Shown here: positions 55,157 to 63,553 of the stretch, piece by piece | Layout of the letters: each line of letters begins with the position of its first letter | Numbering within the stretch: position 1 is the stretch's first letter | Assembly (NCBI GenBank): GCA_002412715.1 | Contig: DHVP01000048.1 | Coordinates: 175,640-239,639, forward strand | Length of the DNA: 64,000 nt | Direction: 5' to 3' | Source: Deltaproteobacteria bacterium UBA5205 | GTDB lineage: Bacteria; Desulfobacterota; Syntrophorhabdia; Syntrophorhabdales; Syntrophorhabdaceae | The notes under the pieces: model-generated | What the model was told of the DNA's origin: nothing | Database searches by the model: none | Seen by the model: only the letters and a program-made list of their open reading frames with translations | Translations under genes and position numbers: made by a program

Positions 55157-57511
55157 TTACGGCCGCGCGAGAAGACTGATGCTTATCGTGGATTCCTTGC
55201 CATCCTGTGTCGGTGCAAATTTGAGCTGTTTCATCACAGCTATGATGCACTTTTCCAGAGAACCGTTCTTCGGGGTTTTCGTTTTTATCTTTACTTCCTT
55301 TACGGTTCCATCCGGATTTATAGTAAGAGTTGCCACGTAGCTGGCCGGAACGGTGACAAAGCCTGCGAAGCACGCTTCAATATCACCCTGCCTGTTCCTG
55401 ACTGTTTCAAAAGCCGCCTTTTTAGTGATACCGCCCGACACTGTGACATCGCCGATCGAGACCGTCGGACCTGCCGGGGCTTTTCGCTTTCCACCATCTT
55501 TTGCCGGGGTTTTTTCCGGGAGAACCGATTCCATACGGCTCGTACCATAGTGGTAGTAGGGGGGCGCCGAAGGCGGGGCCATTGCCATGGTTTTCATCGC
55601 TCCCCCACCCATTGCGTAATCGGAAACGCCTTCCGGAAGCGGCAGCGGCTGGTTAACCATCGAAGGTTTCTCGCCCGTATTTCGCACCTGGTTGTCGACT
55701 GCCACAAATGAGGTGTATGCCGTCAGGAGATTGTACGTCAGACCGAGTTCGGTGACTTCCTTCACACGCTTGTCGTTCGAACGCAGCTTGTTGTAGTCCG
55801 ACAGAAGCCCAATGCGATGACGGGCCCAGAGGTACTTTAGTGCGGCATTTTCCTTCATCGGCTTTGCCGCCGCGACATCGCAGGTCCGGGTAAACTTCCC
55901 GCTTCCGGAGATTCCCGTCACCGTTACGGTGCCGGCCGGTTTTCCTTTCCATTTTCCAAAGACTATGACGGGCCGATCGGCGAGAACATCGGGGATTGCC
56001 GGAGGTTCGACATCGTATGCCGAAAATCCCTTGAAATCCACCGTGACCTTCGTAAGGACCGGCGATTCTATCAATTCCCGGAAACGCTCCGCCTGTGCGG
56101 CCGCGTCAGTGGGCTTCGTGATGACAAAAGGTTCTCCCATGCCGACGTGGGCCATGCCTTCGATTATGTGACGGTTGACCGAGGAGCCTATTCCGAAGGC
56201 GAACATATTGGCATCGTTGAGATGCGTGCGGATAAGGTCGAATACCTCTTCCTCGACCATGACGTATCCGTCGGTGACGACGATGATGCTCCGCGAATAG
56301 TTCTCAATTCTGGGGAGCTTGAGAACGCGATTGAGGGCGGGCAGCAACTCGGTGCCGCCTCCCCCTCGCTGACCGTTGATAACGTTGATCGCTTTGTCTA
56401 TGTTCTCTTTGGTTGCAGGAACCGACTTTTCGTCCATGAGCTGCGATCCGCCGGAGAAGAGGAGGACATTAAACGTATCGGTAGGGCGGAGATTTCCGAT
56501 GAGGTTCCTGAGAAGCCTCTTGGATACGTCGAGGGGAAAACCGTGCATGGATCCGGATACGTCGACAACGAAGATATATTCCCTGCCGGGTATCTGGGCA
56601 CTCTTTATCTTTTTCGGGGGCTGGAGCATATAGAGGAAGAAATTTTCCTTCTCACCCTCATAGAGAAGAAGGCCGGACTGGATGTTGTCGCCGGCAAGAC
56701 GATACCTGAGGATATAATCCTTGTTGCCGCCGTTCCTGTCAGCCCTGTCAAGGGTGACCTTCGCGACCGCCGGACCGTTGAATGTCGTGTTTACCTTGTG
56801 AGAAGGAGAGACGAGTTCTTTGATGGGCATGCCGGCAACAATATTGACGGACATGTCGAAAGTGTATGTGGGCTTCTCACCCTCGTGAAGATAGGGGTTC
56901 TGTACCCATTTGTCCGAAGGCAGGGCGCCATCGGCCGGCTTGTTCGAGTAGCGGGGTCCCACAACCGTGGGATAGACAAACTCATAGATCCTGTCTGTCG
57001 GAACGAGAAGCTCCGTATATTTCAGTTCGACGCGTATTTCATCGCCCGGCATGATATTCGCAACGTTCATCTGAAATACGTTCGGTCTTTGCTGTTCGAG
57101 AAGAGATGCGCTCTTGCCCTGTTTTTTTGCATCTTCGTAATCCTTTCGTGCCTCATCGCGCTTCTTGATCCTGGCTTCGATGACACGCTTGCCGATCACC
57201 ATCTTCATGCCGTAAACGGCGGCCCTGGTTGAGGCGGGAAAGACATAGATCGCCTCGAGCGCTTTTTTTCCTTCGTTCTTGTAAACCTGCGTGACCGTTA
57301 CATCGGCAATGACGCCCGAGATGCTCGCAACGGCTGATGTGGACTTAAGGGGCATCTGGTCAAGCTTTGGATCGTCGCTTTTCACGAAGAAATATGGGGA
57401 AAGCGTCTTGTCGCCCCCATCTTCTGCCTTCTGGGTGTGCGAAAGGCCCGGAAGAAAAAGAACCGAACACAATACAGCGAAGAGGACAACAAAAACAGAA
57501 AAACCTTTCAT
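55157..57511 (-). CDS. Exported VIT/VWA-domain protein with AgmX/PglI-type C-terminal domain
   Basis: A 784-residue secreted or membrane-associated protein. A signal peptide (FVVLFAVLCSVLFLPGLS) is followed by a VIT domain (about 50-165; PLKSTSAVASISGVIADVTV, then VTQVYKNEG), as in inter-alpha-trypsin inhibitor heavy chains. A von Willebrand A domain (about 315-490) has an intact metal site DVSGSM and VVTDGYV. A Ser/Pro/Met-rich linker (about 640-690) leads to a C-terminal domain with RQGDIEACFAGF, GTVKEVKIKTKT, and SLEKCIIAVMKQLKF, the pattern of AgmX/PglI motility-related domains. AAGGAGG precedes the ATG. A terminator lies upstream. Confidence 0.88.
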   Translation of the reverse strand: MKGFSVFVVLFAVLCSVLFLPGLSHTQKAEDGGDKTLSPYFFVKSDDPKLDQMPLKSTSAVASISGVIADVTVTQVYKNEGKKALEAIYVFPASTRAAVYGMKMVIGKRVIEARIKKRDEARKDYEDAKKQGKSASLLEQQRPNVFQMNVANIMPGDEIRVELKYTELLVPTDRIYEFVYPTVVGPRYSNKPADGALPSDKWVQNPYLHEGEKPTYTFDMSVNIVAGMPIKELVSPSHKVNTTFNGPAVAKVTLDRADRNGGNKDYILRYRLAGDNIQSGLLLYEGEKENFFLYMLQPPKKIKSAQIPGREYIFVVDVSGSMHGFPLDVSKRLLRNLIGNLRPTDTFNVLLFSGGSQLMDEKSVPATKENIDKAINVINGQRGGGGTELLPALNRVLKLPRIENYSRSIIVVTDGYVMVEEEVFDLIRTHLNDANMFAFGIGSSVNRHIIEGMAHVGMGEPFVITKPTDAAAQAERFRELIESPVLTKVTVDFKGFSAYDVEPPAIPDVLADRPVIVFGKWKGKPAGTVTVTGISGSGKFTRTCDVAAAKPMKENAALKYLWARHRIGLLSDYNKLRSNDKRVKEVTELGLTYNLLTAYTSFVAVDNQVRNTGEKPSMVNQPLPLPEGVSDYAMGGGAMKTMAMAPPSAPPYYHYGTSRMESVLPEKTPAKDGGKRKAPAGPTVSIGDVTVSGGITKKAAFETVRNRQGDIEACFAGFVTVPASYVATLTINPDGTVKEVKIKTKTPKNGSLEKCIIAVMKQLKFAPTQDGKESTISISLLARP

Positions 57512-57594
57512 GGCAACCTCCTTGGGATCTTACGCGTTTCTATTCTTTCCGGTGAGACAACGGAAGGCTGGATAAAGTTCCGGAAAAATCCCTC

Positions 57595-57630
57595 GAAAAA
57601 AATAGGTCCTATACGACTTATAGGACCTAT
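57595..57630 (-). terminator. Terminator-like hairpin after the TPR lipoprotein gene
   Basis: A perfect 12-base stem (ATAGGTCCTATA / TATAGGACCTAT) at 57602-57613 and 57619-57630 has a 5-base loop. On the minus strand it is followed by seven T residues (57595-57601). The stem is AT-rich, so strength is moderate. Confidence 0.7.
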
Positions 57631-57672
57631 AAAGGACAAGCTCCCGGCTACTTTATCATCGGGTGCCGGTCG

Positions 57673-58212
57673 CTACCAGACTATCTTCCTGCCCATGAGC
57701 ACGCCCTGTGCACGGGAGTTGCCGAGACGGGCCGCGCCCTGGTAGTCTTTTACTGCCTGTTCGGCGTTACCTTTGGCTTCGTATGCCTGGGCACGGTTAA
57801 AATAAGCATCGGCATTGCGCGAATCTATCTCTATGGCCTTCGAGTAGTCGACTATGGCCTGATCCTGGTTGCCCTTCAGCGAGTAAGCGACACCACGGAT
57901 AAGATAAAGCTCGTCATCCGTCGGATCGAGTTCGATCGCTTTCGTATAATCAGCGATAGCCTCATCATGCCTTCCCATCTTCTGATAAACATAGCCGCGC
58001 GCGGCATGGGGTTCCGGATTTCTCGGATTGTAACGGATGGCCTTACTGTAGTCCTTCAGTGCCTCCTCGTAATTTCCCTGAGCCGTGTCAAATTCCCCGA
58101 ATTTTTCGAGATAGGAAACGTTACAGGCGCAGAGGAACACGAGGGCGGCCAGCACGAAAGATTTGCCGGAGCATAATAAGATTCTCTCCATTCTTCCTGA
58201 TCGGATCGCCAT
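57673..58212 (-). CDS. TPR-repeat lipoprotein
   Basis: A 179-residue protein starting at ATG 58212 (AGGAGAG upstream) or ATG 58191. The signal sequence ends FLCAC, a lipobox-like motif, so the protein is probably anchored by lipid. Four tetratricopeptide repeats cover about residues 42-170, each with an A-x-x-DY-x-KAI pattern, such as EEALKDYSKAIRYNPRNPE, DEAIADYTKAIELDP, and QAIVDYSKAIEID. TPR lipoproteins of this size act in envelope protein complexes. The upstream promoter is strong and the gene ends at a terminator, so it is probably monocistronic. Confidence 0.88.
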   Translation of the reverse strand: MAIRSGRMERILLCSGKSFVLAALVFLCACNVSYLEKFGEFDTAQGNYEEALKDYSKAIRYNPRNPEPHAARGYVYQKMGRHDEAIADYTKAIELDPTDDELYLIRGVAYSLKGNQDQAIVDYSKAIEIDSRNADAYFNRAQAYEAKGNAEQAVKDYQGAARLGNSRAQGVLMGRKIVW

Positions 58213-58244
58213 GGCGTGTCTCTCCTGTGAGTTATTTAAGGGCG

Positions 58245-58253
58245 ATTATATCA
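58245..58253 (-). promoter_or_regulatory. Extended -10 promoter of the TPR lipoprotein
   Basis: TGATATAAT on the minus strand is a full extended -10 element (TGn plus consensus TATAAT). The start of transcription would be about 58238, leaving a 26-base leader with AGGAGAG. The -35 region is poor, as usual for extended -10 promoters. Confidence 0.65.
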
Positions 58254-58317
58254 CGCGGAATCCCGTTTTGCACGAGTAAAGAAGGTTTTGGGTTGAATTC
58301 GAAACATGGGACATTCT

Positions 58318-59250
58318 TTATCCCGTGAGGATCCGTTCCATCTCAACGATCTCATCGTCCGCTGCTTCAAGATCGCAGATTAGTCTGAAGACATCGACGG
58401 AGGAGGCGGCCGGGGAAACCTCCGACAGGACACGAAAGGCCTCCGTCTCGGTAAGAACGATGCCGCTCTTATCACCACCGAAACCAAAACACCTGATCCG
58501 CGCCAGTTCATCGGCGAGGGCACACACGGCGACAGTGGGACGGGTCAGTTCGGGGCACCGGGAAACACTGTGGTGATATCGTGTCACATCCACGAGGGCA
58601 ACGGGAAACCTCCACCTCTCCATTATGAGTCCGCCGATGCTGTCGTGCGATTCACCGATGATCTTTTTCTCAGCCTCGATCATCGGCAGGCATTCCTCAT
58701 GGGTGACCTGCATGACGATCCTGTATACTTCGTGGGCGAAACGGTCGAGGACGACCTTGCCGATGTCGTGAAGGAGGCCGCCGAAATAGATCGTGTTCCT
58801 GTCACCCACGGCCAGCTCCCGGCAGATCTTTTTCGCGATGACGCCCGTCGCGACGGAATGTTTCCAGAATTCCTGAAGATCGAATGTTCCTGCGTTTGCA
58901 GGCGGTTTCAGCGCCTGATAGGCTCCGCAGGAGACGCAGATCATTCCTATCTCTTTTACCCCGAGCATGCTTACTGCGTGGTCAACAGTGGCCACCTTGT
59001 TGGCCAGGCGGTAGAAGGCTGAATTGGCGACTTTCAGGACGTTCATGCTCATGGACGGATCTTTTGCGATGATCCTGGCGATGGTGTTCATATTCGTATT
59101 CTCATCATCCAGCGCATGGAGTAGTTCCATGATGACTACCGGAATGGGGGGGATGAAATTGATGACCGTCTCGAGCTTCTTCGCAAAATCAGTTATCACT
59201 GTCACCATACCGATCGGGATTCCGGCAGGATCTCTTTCACCGGTAAACAT
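58318..59250 (-). CDS. HDOD-domain signalling protein
   Basis: Up to 310 residues; the start is ATG 59250 or, less likely, ATG 59208 (MVTVITDFAKKLE). A HDOD domain covers about 35-240: PPIPVVIMELLHALDDENT, ARIIAKDPSMSMNVLKVANSAFY, and FGGLLHDIGKVVLD where HD is kept, unlike many HDOD proteins that lose it. A second His in HDSIGGLIMERW and YHHS follows. HDOD proteins act in cyclic di-GMP, chemotaxis or stress signalling, often without catalytic activity. The presence of HD, DIGK and later His residues suggests some phosphohydrolase-like site. Divergent from the ECF sigma gene. Confidence 0.88.
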   Translation of the reverse strand: MFTGERDPAGIPIGMVTVITDFAKKLETVINFIPPIPVVIMELLHALDDENTNMNTIARIIAKDPSMSMNVLKVANSAFYRLANKVATVDHAVSMLGVKEIGMICVSCGAYQALKPPANAGTFDLQEFWKHSVATGVIAKKICRELAVGDRNTIYFGGLLHDIGKVVLDRFAHEVYRIVMQVTHEECLPMIEAEKKIIGESHDSIGGLIMERWRFPVALVDVTRYHHSVSRCPELTRPTVAVCALADELARIRCFGFGGDKSGIVLTETEAFRVLSEVSPAASSVDVFRLICDLEAADDEIVEMERILTG

Positions 59251-59320
59251 ATGATCGGACGGAACGGGTATTCTCTTAAGATTTCAACACCTCCCCGCCT
59301 TGCACCGGTTTCTTTTTTCT

Positions 59321-59349
59321 TTGCAATCAGCCCCGTAGTGCTGTAAAAC
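59321..59349 (+). promoter_or_regulatory. Candidate promoter of the ECF sigma/anti-sigma pair
   Basis: TTGCAA (59321-59326) and TAAAAC (59344-59349) are 17 bases apart, giving a leader of about 27 bases to ATG 59383. A GGAA-type ECF self-recognition box was looked for and not found with good spacing. Confidence 0.3.
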
Positions 59350-59382
59350 ATCAGGGAATTCTCTCGATATCAGAGTGGCTGG

Positions 59383-60078
59383 ATGGAAACTATTACAATC
59401 ATATGGCGCAGCATGGCACACCTGATCTTCAGGGAGGGAACAAAGTCGCCTCTGCGGCTGTCTCATACTGAAGAAGCACGCCGCCCGGAAAACAGGGACG
59501 AGGATTCACAATACGTTGCCTTGTGCCAGGGCGGCGAACCGGCCGCTTTCGAGGTCCTTGTGAGAAGACACCAGAAGAGAATGTTCAATATCGCTTACCG
59601 CATGACCGGTGATTACGAAGACGCAGCTGACGTCGTGCAGGAGGCATTTCTTTCCGCCTACAGAACCATAAAGCAATTCCGTGGTGAGGCGAAATTTTCA
59701 ACCTGGCTTTACGGCATCGTCGTAAACCATGCGAAGAACCGGGTGCGGCACACCAGCAACAAGGCGTATCATGAGCCCGCGAGCCTCGATGATCCGCCGC
59801 CGGGAGGCAAGGACGGTCCTGCTATGGATCCACCGTCGCGAGACAGGTCGGCCGTCGACCTTCTTATGCAAAAAGAGACCCAGGAAAAGGTCCAGGGCTG
59901 CATCAACGAACTTGAAAAAGAACACCGGGAAATACTCGTCCTGCGAGATATCCAGGGATTCTCCTACGAGGAGATCACACAGATGCTCGGCATACCGGAC
60001 GGTACGGTAAAATCGAGACTTTCCAGGGCGCGATGCGCCCTCAAGGACAGCCTCAAGAAAGCGTTCGGTGACCTATGA
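59383..60078 (+). CDS. ECF RNA polymerase sigma factor, RpoE-like
   Basis: A 231-residue protein from ATG 59383; ATG 59413 is an alternative start. Region 2 (about 45-115) has FEVLVRRHQKRMFNIAYRM and DYEDAADVVQEAFLSAYRTI, then FSTWLYGIVVNHAKNR. Region 4 (about 170-225) has LEKEHREILVLRDIQGFSYEEIT and QMLGIPDGTVKSRLSRARCALK with a clear helix-turn-helix. A proline/glycine-rich linker joins them, and a 40-residue N-terminal extension is present. The stop overlaps the anti-sigma start (ATGA), so the pair is co-translated. Confidence 0.93.
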   Translation: METITIIWRSMAHLIFREGTKSPLRLSHTEEARRPENRDEDSQYVALCQGGEPAAFEVLVRRHQKRMFNIAYRMTGDYEDAADVVQEAFLSAYRTIKQFRGEAKFSTWLYGIVVNHAKNRVRHTSNKAYHEPASLDDPPPGGKDGPAMDPPSRDRSAVDLLMQKETQEKVQGCINELEKEHREILVLRDIQGFSYEEITQMLGIPDGTVKSRLSRARCALKDSLKKAFGDL

Positions 60079-61178
60079 CGCGATGCGGCGACATGGAGCA
60101 GCGGCTAGGCGCCTACCTCGAAGACTTTCTCGACGAGAAAGGGAGGAAGGCCCTCGAGGAACATCTTTCCGCCTGCCCTCATTGCCGGCACACCCTGGAG
60201 GACCTTTTAAAGACGAAGAAGATACTTGCCGGAATGGACGAGGTCGATCCGCCGCCCTGGCTAACGGAAAAGATAATGGCGCAAATCCACGAAGGACATG
60301 CGCAAAAAGAGGGTTTCTTCCGGCGATTGTTCTTTCCCCTCCATATAAAGATTCCCGTGCAGGCACTGGCAACTGTTTTCATCGTCGCCCTGTCGGTATA
60401 TCTCTACAAATCTACCCTGCCCGAAATGGCACATATGGAGCGTCCGGTACCCGCGCCGCAGGTGTCGGGAACCCAATCCCCGTCTGGAACGAACAAGGCG
60501 GCCGCCGATGATATCGGAAAGTCCCCGGCCGGTATCCGGGATGGTTCGGCAACGGGGGGTGCAGCACAGAAAAAAAAGGCAGTACCCCGGCAGGAAACAG
60601 CGCCGGCACAATCGGAATCGGCATATGCCGATAAAACAGCGGGGCCATCTCCTGCTTCCATACACGAAAGCGCGCCGCCGCCTCAGGAAGCACCTCCGCG
60701 AAAGACCGTTGTCCCCGAAAGGCGTGCCGATGATGCCCCGCCCCTTTCAAAGAAAGCGCCGCCTGAGTCACTGGATAAAGCCCGGGAGTTCAAGACCAGG
60801 GGAATGGCTGTGAGGGAAGGAACGAGCAAGGCAGGAGAACCGGGCGCCATCCCCCCGCTTCGCTCCGGCGTACAAGAGGATGCGCAAAGCCGGATCACCG
60901 TGCTGTCCGCAAACCCCCCGGAAACTGCGCGGGAGGTGAGGGCAATACTGCGCTCCCTCGGCGGCTCCGGGGTTGACGAAAAGAAAAGCGGTCAGGCCTT
61001 GATAGTCTCAGGATGGATCGATACCAGCGTCCTGTCCGAACTCAAAAAACGGCTCAAAGAAATCGCTGTCATAGATGAAGGCGACACCGTCCTCACGACC
61101 GATGCAAAGTCAGCCTTGATCCAGATCGTAATCAGGAAAACTGCAGACGGTGATGAGAGCAAACCTGCACAAAAGTAA
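60075..61178 (+). CDS. Membrane anti-sigma factor with ZAS (zf-HC2) domain and long Ala/Pro-rich linker
   Basis: A 367-residue protein starting in the sigma stop codon. The zinc-binding anti-sigma motif is His30-x3-Cys34-x2-Cys37 (EEHLSACPHC). A transmembrane helix lies at about 96-113 (VQALATVFIVALSVYLYK). The periplasmic part is a low-complexity region of about 160 residues rich in Ala, Pro, Lys and Ser (about 115-280), then a compact domain (about 285-360) with AREVRAILRSLGGSG and LKEIAVIDEGDTVLTTDAK, similar to the sensing domains of DUF2275-type anti-sigmas. It would hold the ECF sigma until envelope stress triggers release. Confidence 0.88.
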   Translation: MTRCGDMEQRLGAYLEDFLDEKGRKALEEHLSACPHCRHTLEDLLKTKKILAGMDEVDPPPWLTEKIMAQIHEGHAQKEGFFRRLFFPLHIKIPVQALATVFIVALSVYLYKSTLPEMAHMERPVPAPQVSGTQSPSGTNKAAADDIGKSPAGIRDGSATGGAAQKKKAVPRQETAPAQSESAYADKTAGPSPASIHESAPPPQEAPPRKTVVPERRADDAPPLSKKAPPESLDKAREFKTRGMAVREGTSKAGEPGAIPPLRSGVQEDAQSRITVLSANPPETAREVRAILRSLGGSGVDEKKSGQALIVSGWIDTSVLSELKKRLKEIAVIDEGDTVLTTDAKSALIQIVIRKTADGDESKPAQK

Positions 61179-61201
61179 CGGACCGGCCAGCCGGCAGGAT
61201 G

Positions 61202-61945
61202 TCACCTGCAGCAGGGACCGCAATCGCCGGAAGGCGTGTCGGGGATGACGCATTCGCCCTTGCGGCACGCGCCGGCGCAGATGACATCACCCGAAATAAA
61301 CCAGGTGCATCTTGTCCCCTCGGGCAGGGGTCCTTTTTCGTTAAGACAGGCGCAGTTCTTTGCGGGAAGCTCGAGGCAGTTTCTGCAATATCCGTTGAAA
61401 CCCGTCCGGCACGTGTTGTCTGCCGTGCATCGAAACTCTCCCGGCTTGCACGGCTCGCAACATGGCGCAAGGAACTCAAGAACAGGTACGAAATTCCATT
61501 TCCACGGATGAGTGTCCATCATCTTGCCCCGCAGGCGAAAGGTCGTTCCCGACAATCTCGCGGTCACACAATGATCCACCCCGAGGAGATTCTCTGTCTG
61601 CGTGCACGTTATACCTTTGAAGCCTTTCGGAATCACCATCACCGGTGCATGGCGACAGTCATCGCGCTTGAGGCACGACGCCGGCACGGGTATGTCCTTC
61701 GCGCTGAGCGACAGAGATCCCGACACATCAATGTCAGCCGAAACGCCCGAATTCCGCGCGCTGTACGGTCCTGAGTAATCCCACTTCAGGCCGCCTATTT
61801 CGCCGATGAGACCCTTGAGGCTGTCAGCTTTCATTGCCGGCCCGCAGGGACGGGCCGCGTTTTTTTCCTCCGCGAAACCATCACCGGAATATAAACAAAG
61901 TATCGAAAAAAGAATACAGGCCTGCATGAGAAAAAATCGCTTCAT
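61202..61945 (-). CDS. Secreted protein with cysteine-rich C-terminal half, unknown function
   Basis: About 247 residues from ATG 61945 (GGAGG at 8 bases). A signal peptide (MKRFFLMQACILFSILCL) directs export. The first half has a beta-rich region (VSADIDVSGSLSLSAKDIPV) with a few Cys, and the second (about 165-247) has cysteines at CCEPCKPGEFRCTADNTCR, GYCRNCLEL, NCACLN, CAGACRKGECV, and GDCGPCC, resembling EGF or disulfide-rich repeats. About 20 Cys in 85 residues imply an oxidising environment with many disulfides, unusual for a strict anaerobe's proteins. It is convergent with the anti-sigma gene. Confidence 0.75.
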   Translation of the reverse strand: MKRFFLMQACILFSILCLYSGDGFAEEKNAARPCGPAMKADSLKGLIGEIGGLKWDYSGPYSARNSGVSADIDVSGSLSLSAKDIPVPASCLKRDDCRHAPVMVIPKGFKGITCTQTENLLGVDHCVTARLSGTTFRLRGKMMDTHPWKWNFVPVLEFLAPCCEPCKPGEFRCTADNTCRTGFNGYCRNCLELPAKNCACLNEKGPLPEGTRCTWFISGDVICAGACRKGECVIPDTPSGDCGPCCR

Positions 61946-62038
61946 GAATATCCTCCAGTTGATTGTCATCACCATCATAACGAAAAATGAGGCGGGGATA
62001 AACATCATAATTGAGTCGTTCAGAAATGTATAATTCTG

Positions 62039-62068
62039 TTGACAACATTCCTAATGGACAGGTATGTT
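62039..62068 (+). promoter_or_regulatory. Promoter upstream of the region-2-only sigma-like gene
   Basis: A consensus TTGACA (62039-62044) is followed by TATGTT (62063-62068) after 18 bases. The leader to ATG 62191 would be about 115 bases, with no ORF or known RNA motif seen in it. Confidence 0.5.
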
Positions 62069-62190
62069 ATTGTCGAGTCGGGGGCGGCTCGAAGTATTAA
62101 TATAAGGATAAAATAATTATGGTTTGTTACGAGGGACAAGCTTCAGGCGCGAGTTCCCTTTTCACGACCATACGCTGAAACGCATTGAAT

Positions 62191-62910
62191 ATGTCCGATA
62201 GGTTAATTCTCAGCGATGAGTCCCTCTATTCGGGAATCGAGTTCAGGCACGCACCGGTCAAACCCGGCGTTACCGCTCTTTCCATTGTGGAAACGGTGAG
62301 GTCCGGAATCCCTTCGAACAGAAGTAAATATGACAGGAACGAAAGAGTCGACGAGCTCTATCGCACGTGGTCGCAGTCGTGGGCAAAGGCATCCGAAAGC
62401 AGATATGAAAAGGTCGTGTTGCTCTTCTATGAACTTTACAGACCGAAAATCACGGCCATCGCAAAAAAGTACAAGGCCCTGAGCCCCATTTTTGACGAGG
62501 ATGATCTTCAGCAAACAGGGCTGCTCGGGGTCTTTCAGGCGCTCGTAAAGTATGATCATGCAGAACATATAGATATGAAATTCTCCACCTACCTTGAGTG
62601 GTCCATACGCAATGTCTTTCAGCGCACCATTGGGTGCACCGATAAATTTGTCGAAATCTACGATGGGAGCAACGTCTTTCTGGGCGTATTGAATTACCAG
62701 CAATTTCTGGTGAAGAAAAAGTCCATCATGACTGACGGTCATACCTACGTGATCAGATCTAGGCAATGCTATCTTTCTGATGTATTCCGCCTGTCCGATG
62801 GGATCCTCGATAAGAGTCCTTGTCCTTCCGAAGATCCCGGCACCACGGAAGACACGGGATGGCCCGATGAAATCGACGATCGCATGTGTGGAGTCCGATC
62901 CGGTGGGTAA
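62191..62910 (+). CDS. Sigma70 region-2-only protein
   Basis: A 239-residue soluble protein (ATG 62191; TTG 62185 also in frame). A central segment (about 85-155) matches sigma region 2: FYELYRPKITAIAKKYKAL, DEDDLQQTGLLGVFQALVKYD, and MKFSTYLEWSIRNVFQRTI, which resembles the polymerase-binding helix and the -10 recognition helix. After it there is no region 3 or 4 helix-turn-helix; instead a Lys/Ser-rich segment and an acidic end follow. The N-terminal 80 residues are unlike other sigma factors. It overlaps the next coiled-coil gene by about 44 bases, suggesting a matched pair. It may act as a sigma-like accessory or phage-derived remnant. Confidence 0.7.
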   Translation: MSDRLILSDESLYSGIEFRHAPVKPGVTALSIVETVRSGIPSNRSKYDRNERVDELYRTWSQSWAKASESRYEKVVLLFYELYRPKITAIAKKYKALSPIFDEDDLQQTGLLGVFQALVKYDHAEHIDMKFSTYLEWSIRNVFQRTIGCTDKFVEIYDGSNVFLGVLNYQQFLVKKKSIMTDGHTYVIRSRQCYLSDVFRLSDGILDKSPCPSEDPGTTEDTGWPDEIDDRMCGVRSGG

Positions 62911-63535
62911 CGGGAGAGAAAAACACAGCCCGGATTGCAATCCCGGTATCCGCTGTGCGTCACGAAATGACAGCACGGCGGCAACGCGGGAACTCGAAAG
63001 CATAAGAGAAAGAGCCCTCGAAGTGCTCGCGCATTATAAAAAGAACAAGACTGTCATCAGGAGGGAAGTCAGGAAAGAATACGCAAGCGCAATTCGCCAT
63101 CTCGAGAAGGAACGGGCGCAAAGAGAGAGTATCATCAAAGACAAAATGCTGACAATCGACGAGCTCGAGGCCCGGATAGAATCACTGGATAACGAGGTAT
63201 TCGGCCTTCGGTCAAGAAGTAAATTGTGGGAACACGAATGCGCCAGAATATCCGACGTATACCACAGAACCGTCATGTACTATTCGAATCCCGGGCTTGT
63301 CGAGGTGCAACTCCAGGTCATTTCCGAATATACCGATGCACTTATCAGGTTTGTCCGGGCGCATAAATGGGACAAGGACACCGTCATCATGGCGCAAAGA
63401 TACTGCGATTCTATTTATGCAAAACTGCGCGAGCTCATCCGGGAGATCACCATGAATCCCCTGGAGGATACGTCTCTTGCCTCCGCACGAAAACATACCG
63501 ATGCGGCACCCTTGGATGGTGAAACAAAAAAATAG
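62867..63535 (+). CDS. Coiled-coil protein co-encoded with the sigma-like protein
   Basis: About 222 residues from ATG 62867; a GTG at 62888 is another choice. The middle is a long coiled coil with RELESIRERALEVLAHYKKNK, IRREVRKEYASAIRHLEKERAQ and MLTIDELEARIESLDNEVFG, followed by a helical C-terminal domain with VQLQVISEYTDALIRFVRAHK. No membrane span or enzyme motif is visible. The start lies inside the sigma-like gene, so expression is linked. I do not recognise the family; the pairing with a region-2-only sigma protein suggests a partner or adaptor. Confidence 0.6.
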   Translation: MKSTIACVESDPVGNGREKHSPDCNPGIRCASRNDSTAATRELESIRERALEVLAHYKKNKTVIRREVRKEYASAIRHLEKERAQRESIIKDKMLTIDELEARIESLDNEVFGLRSRSKLWEHECARISDVYHRTVMYYSNPGLVEVQLQVISEYTDALIRFVRAHKWDKDTVIMAQRYCDSIYAKLRELIREITMNPLEDTSLASARKHTDAAPLDGETKK

Positions 63536-63553
63536 ACAGAGGGTTCTTGACCC

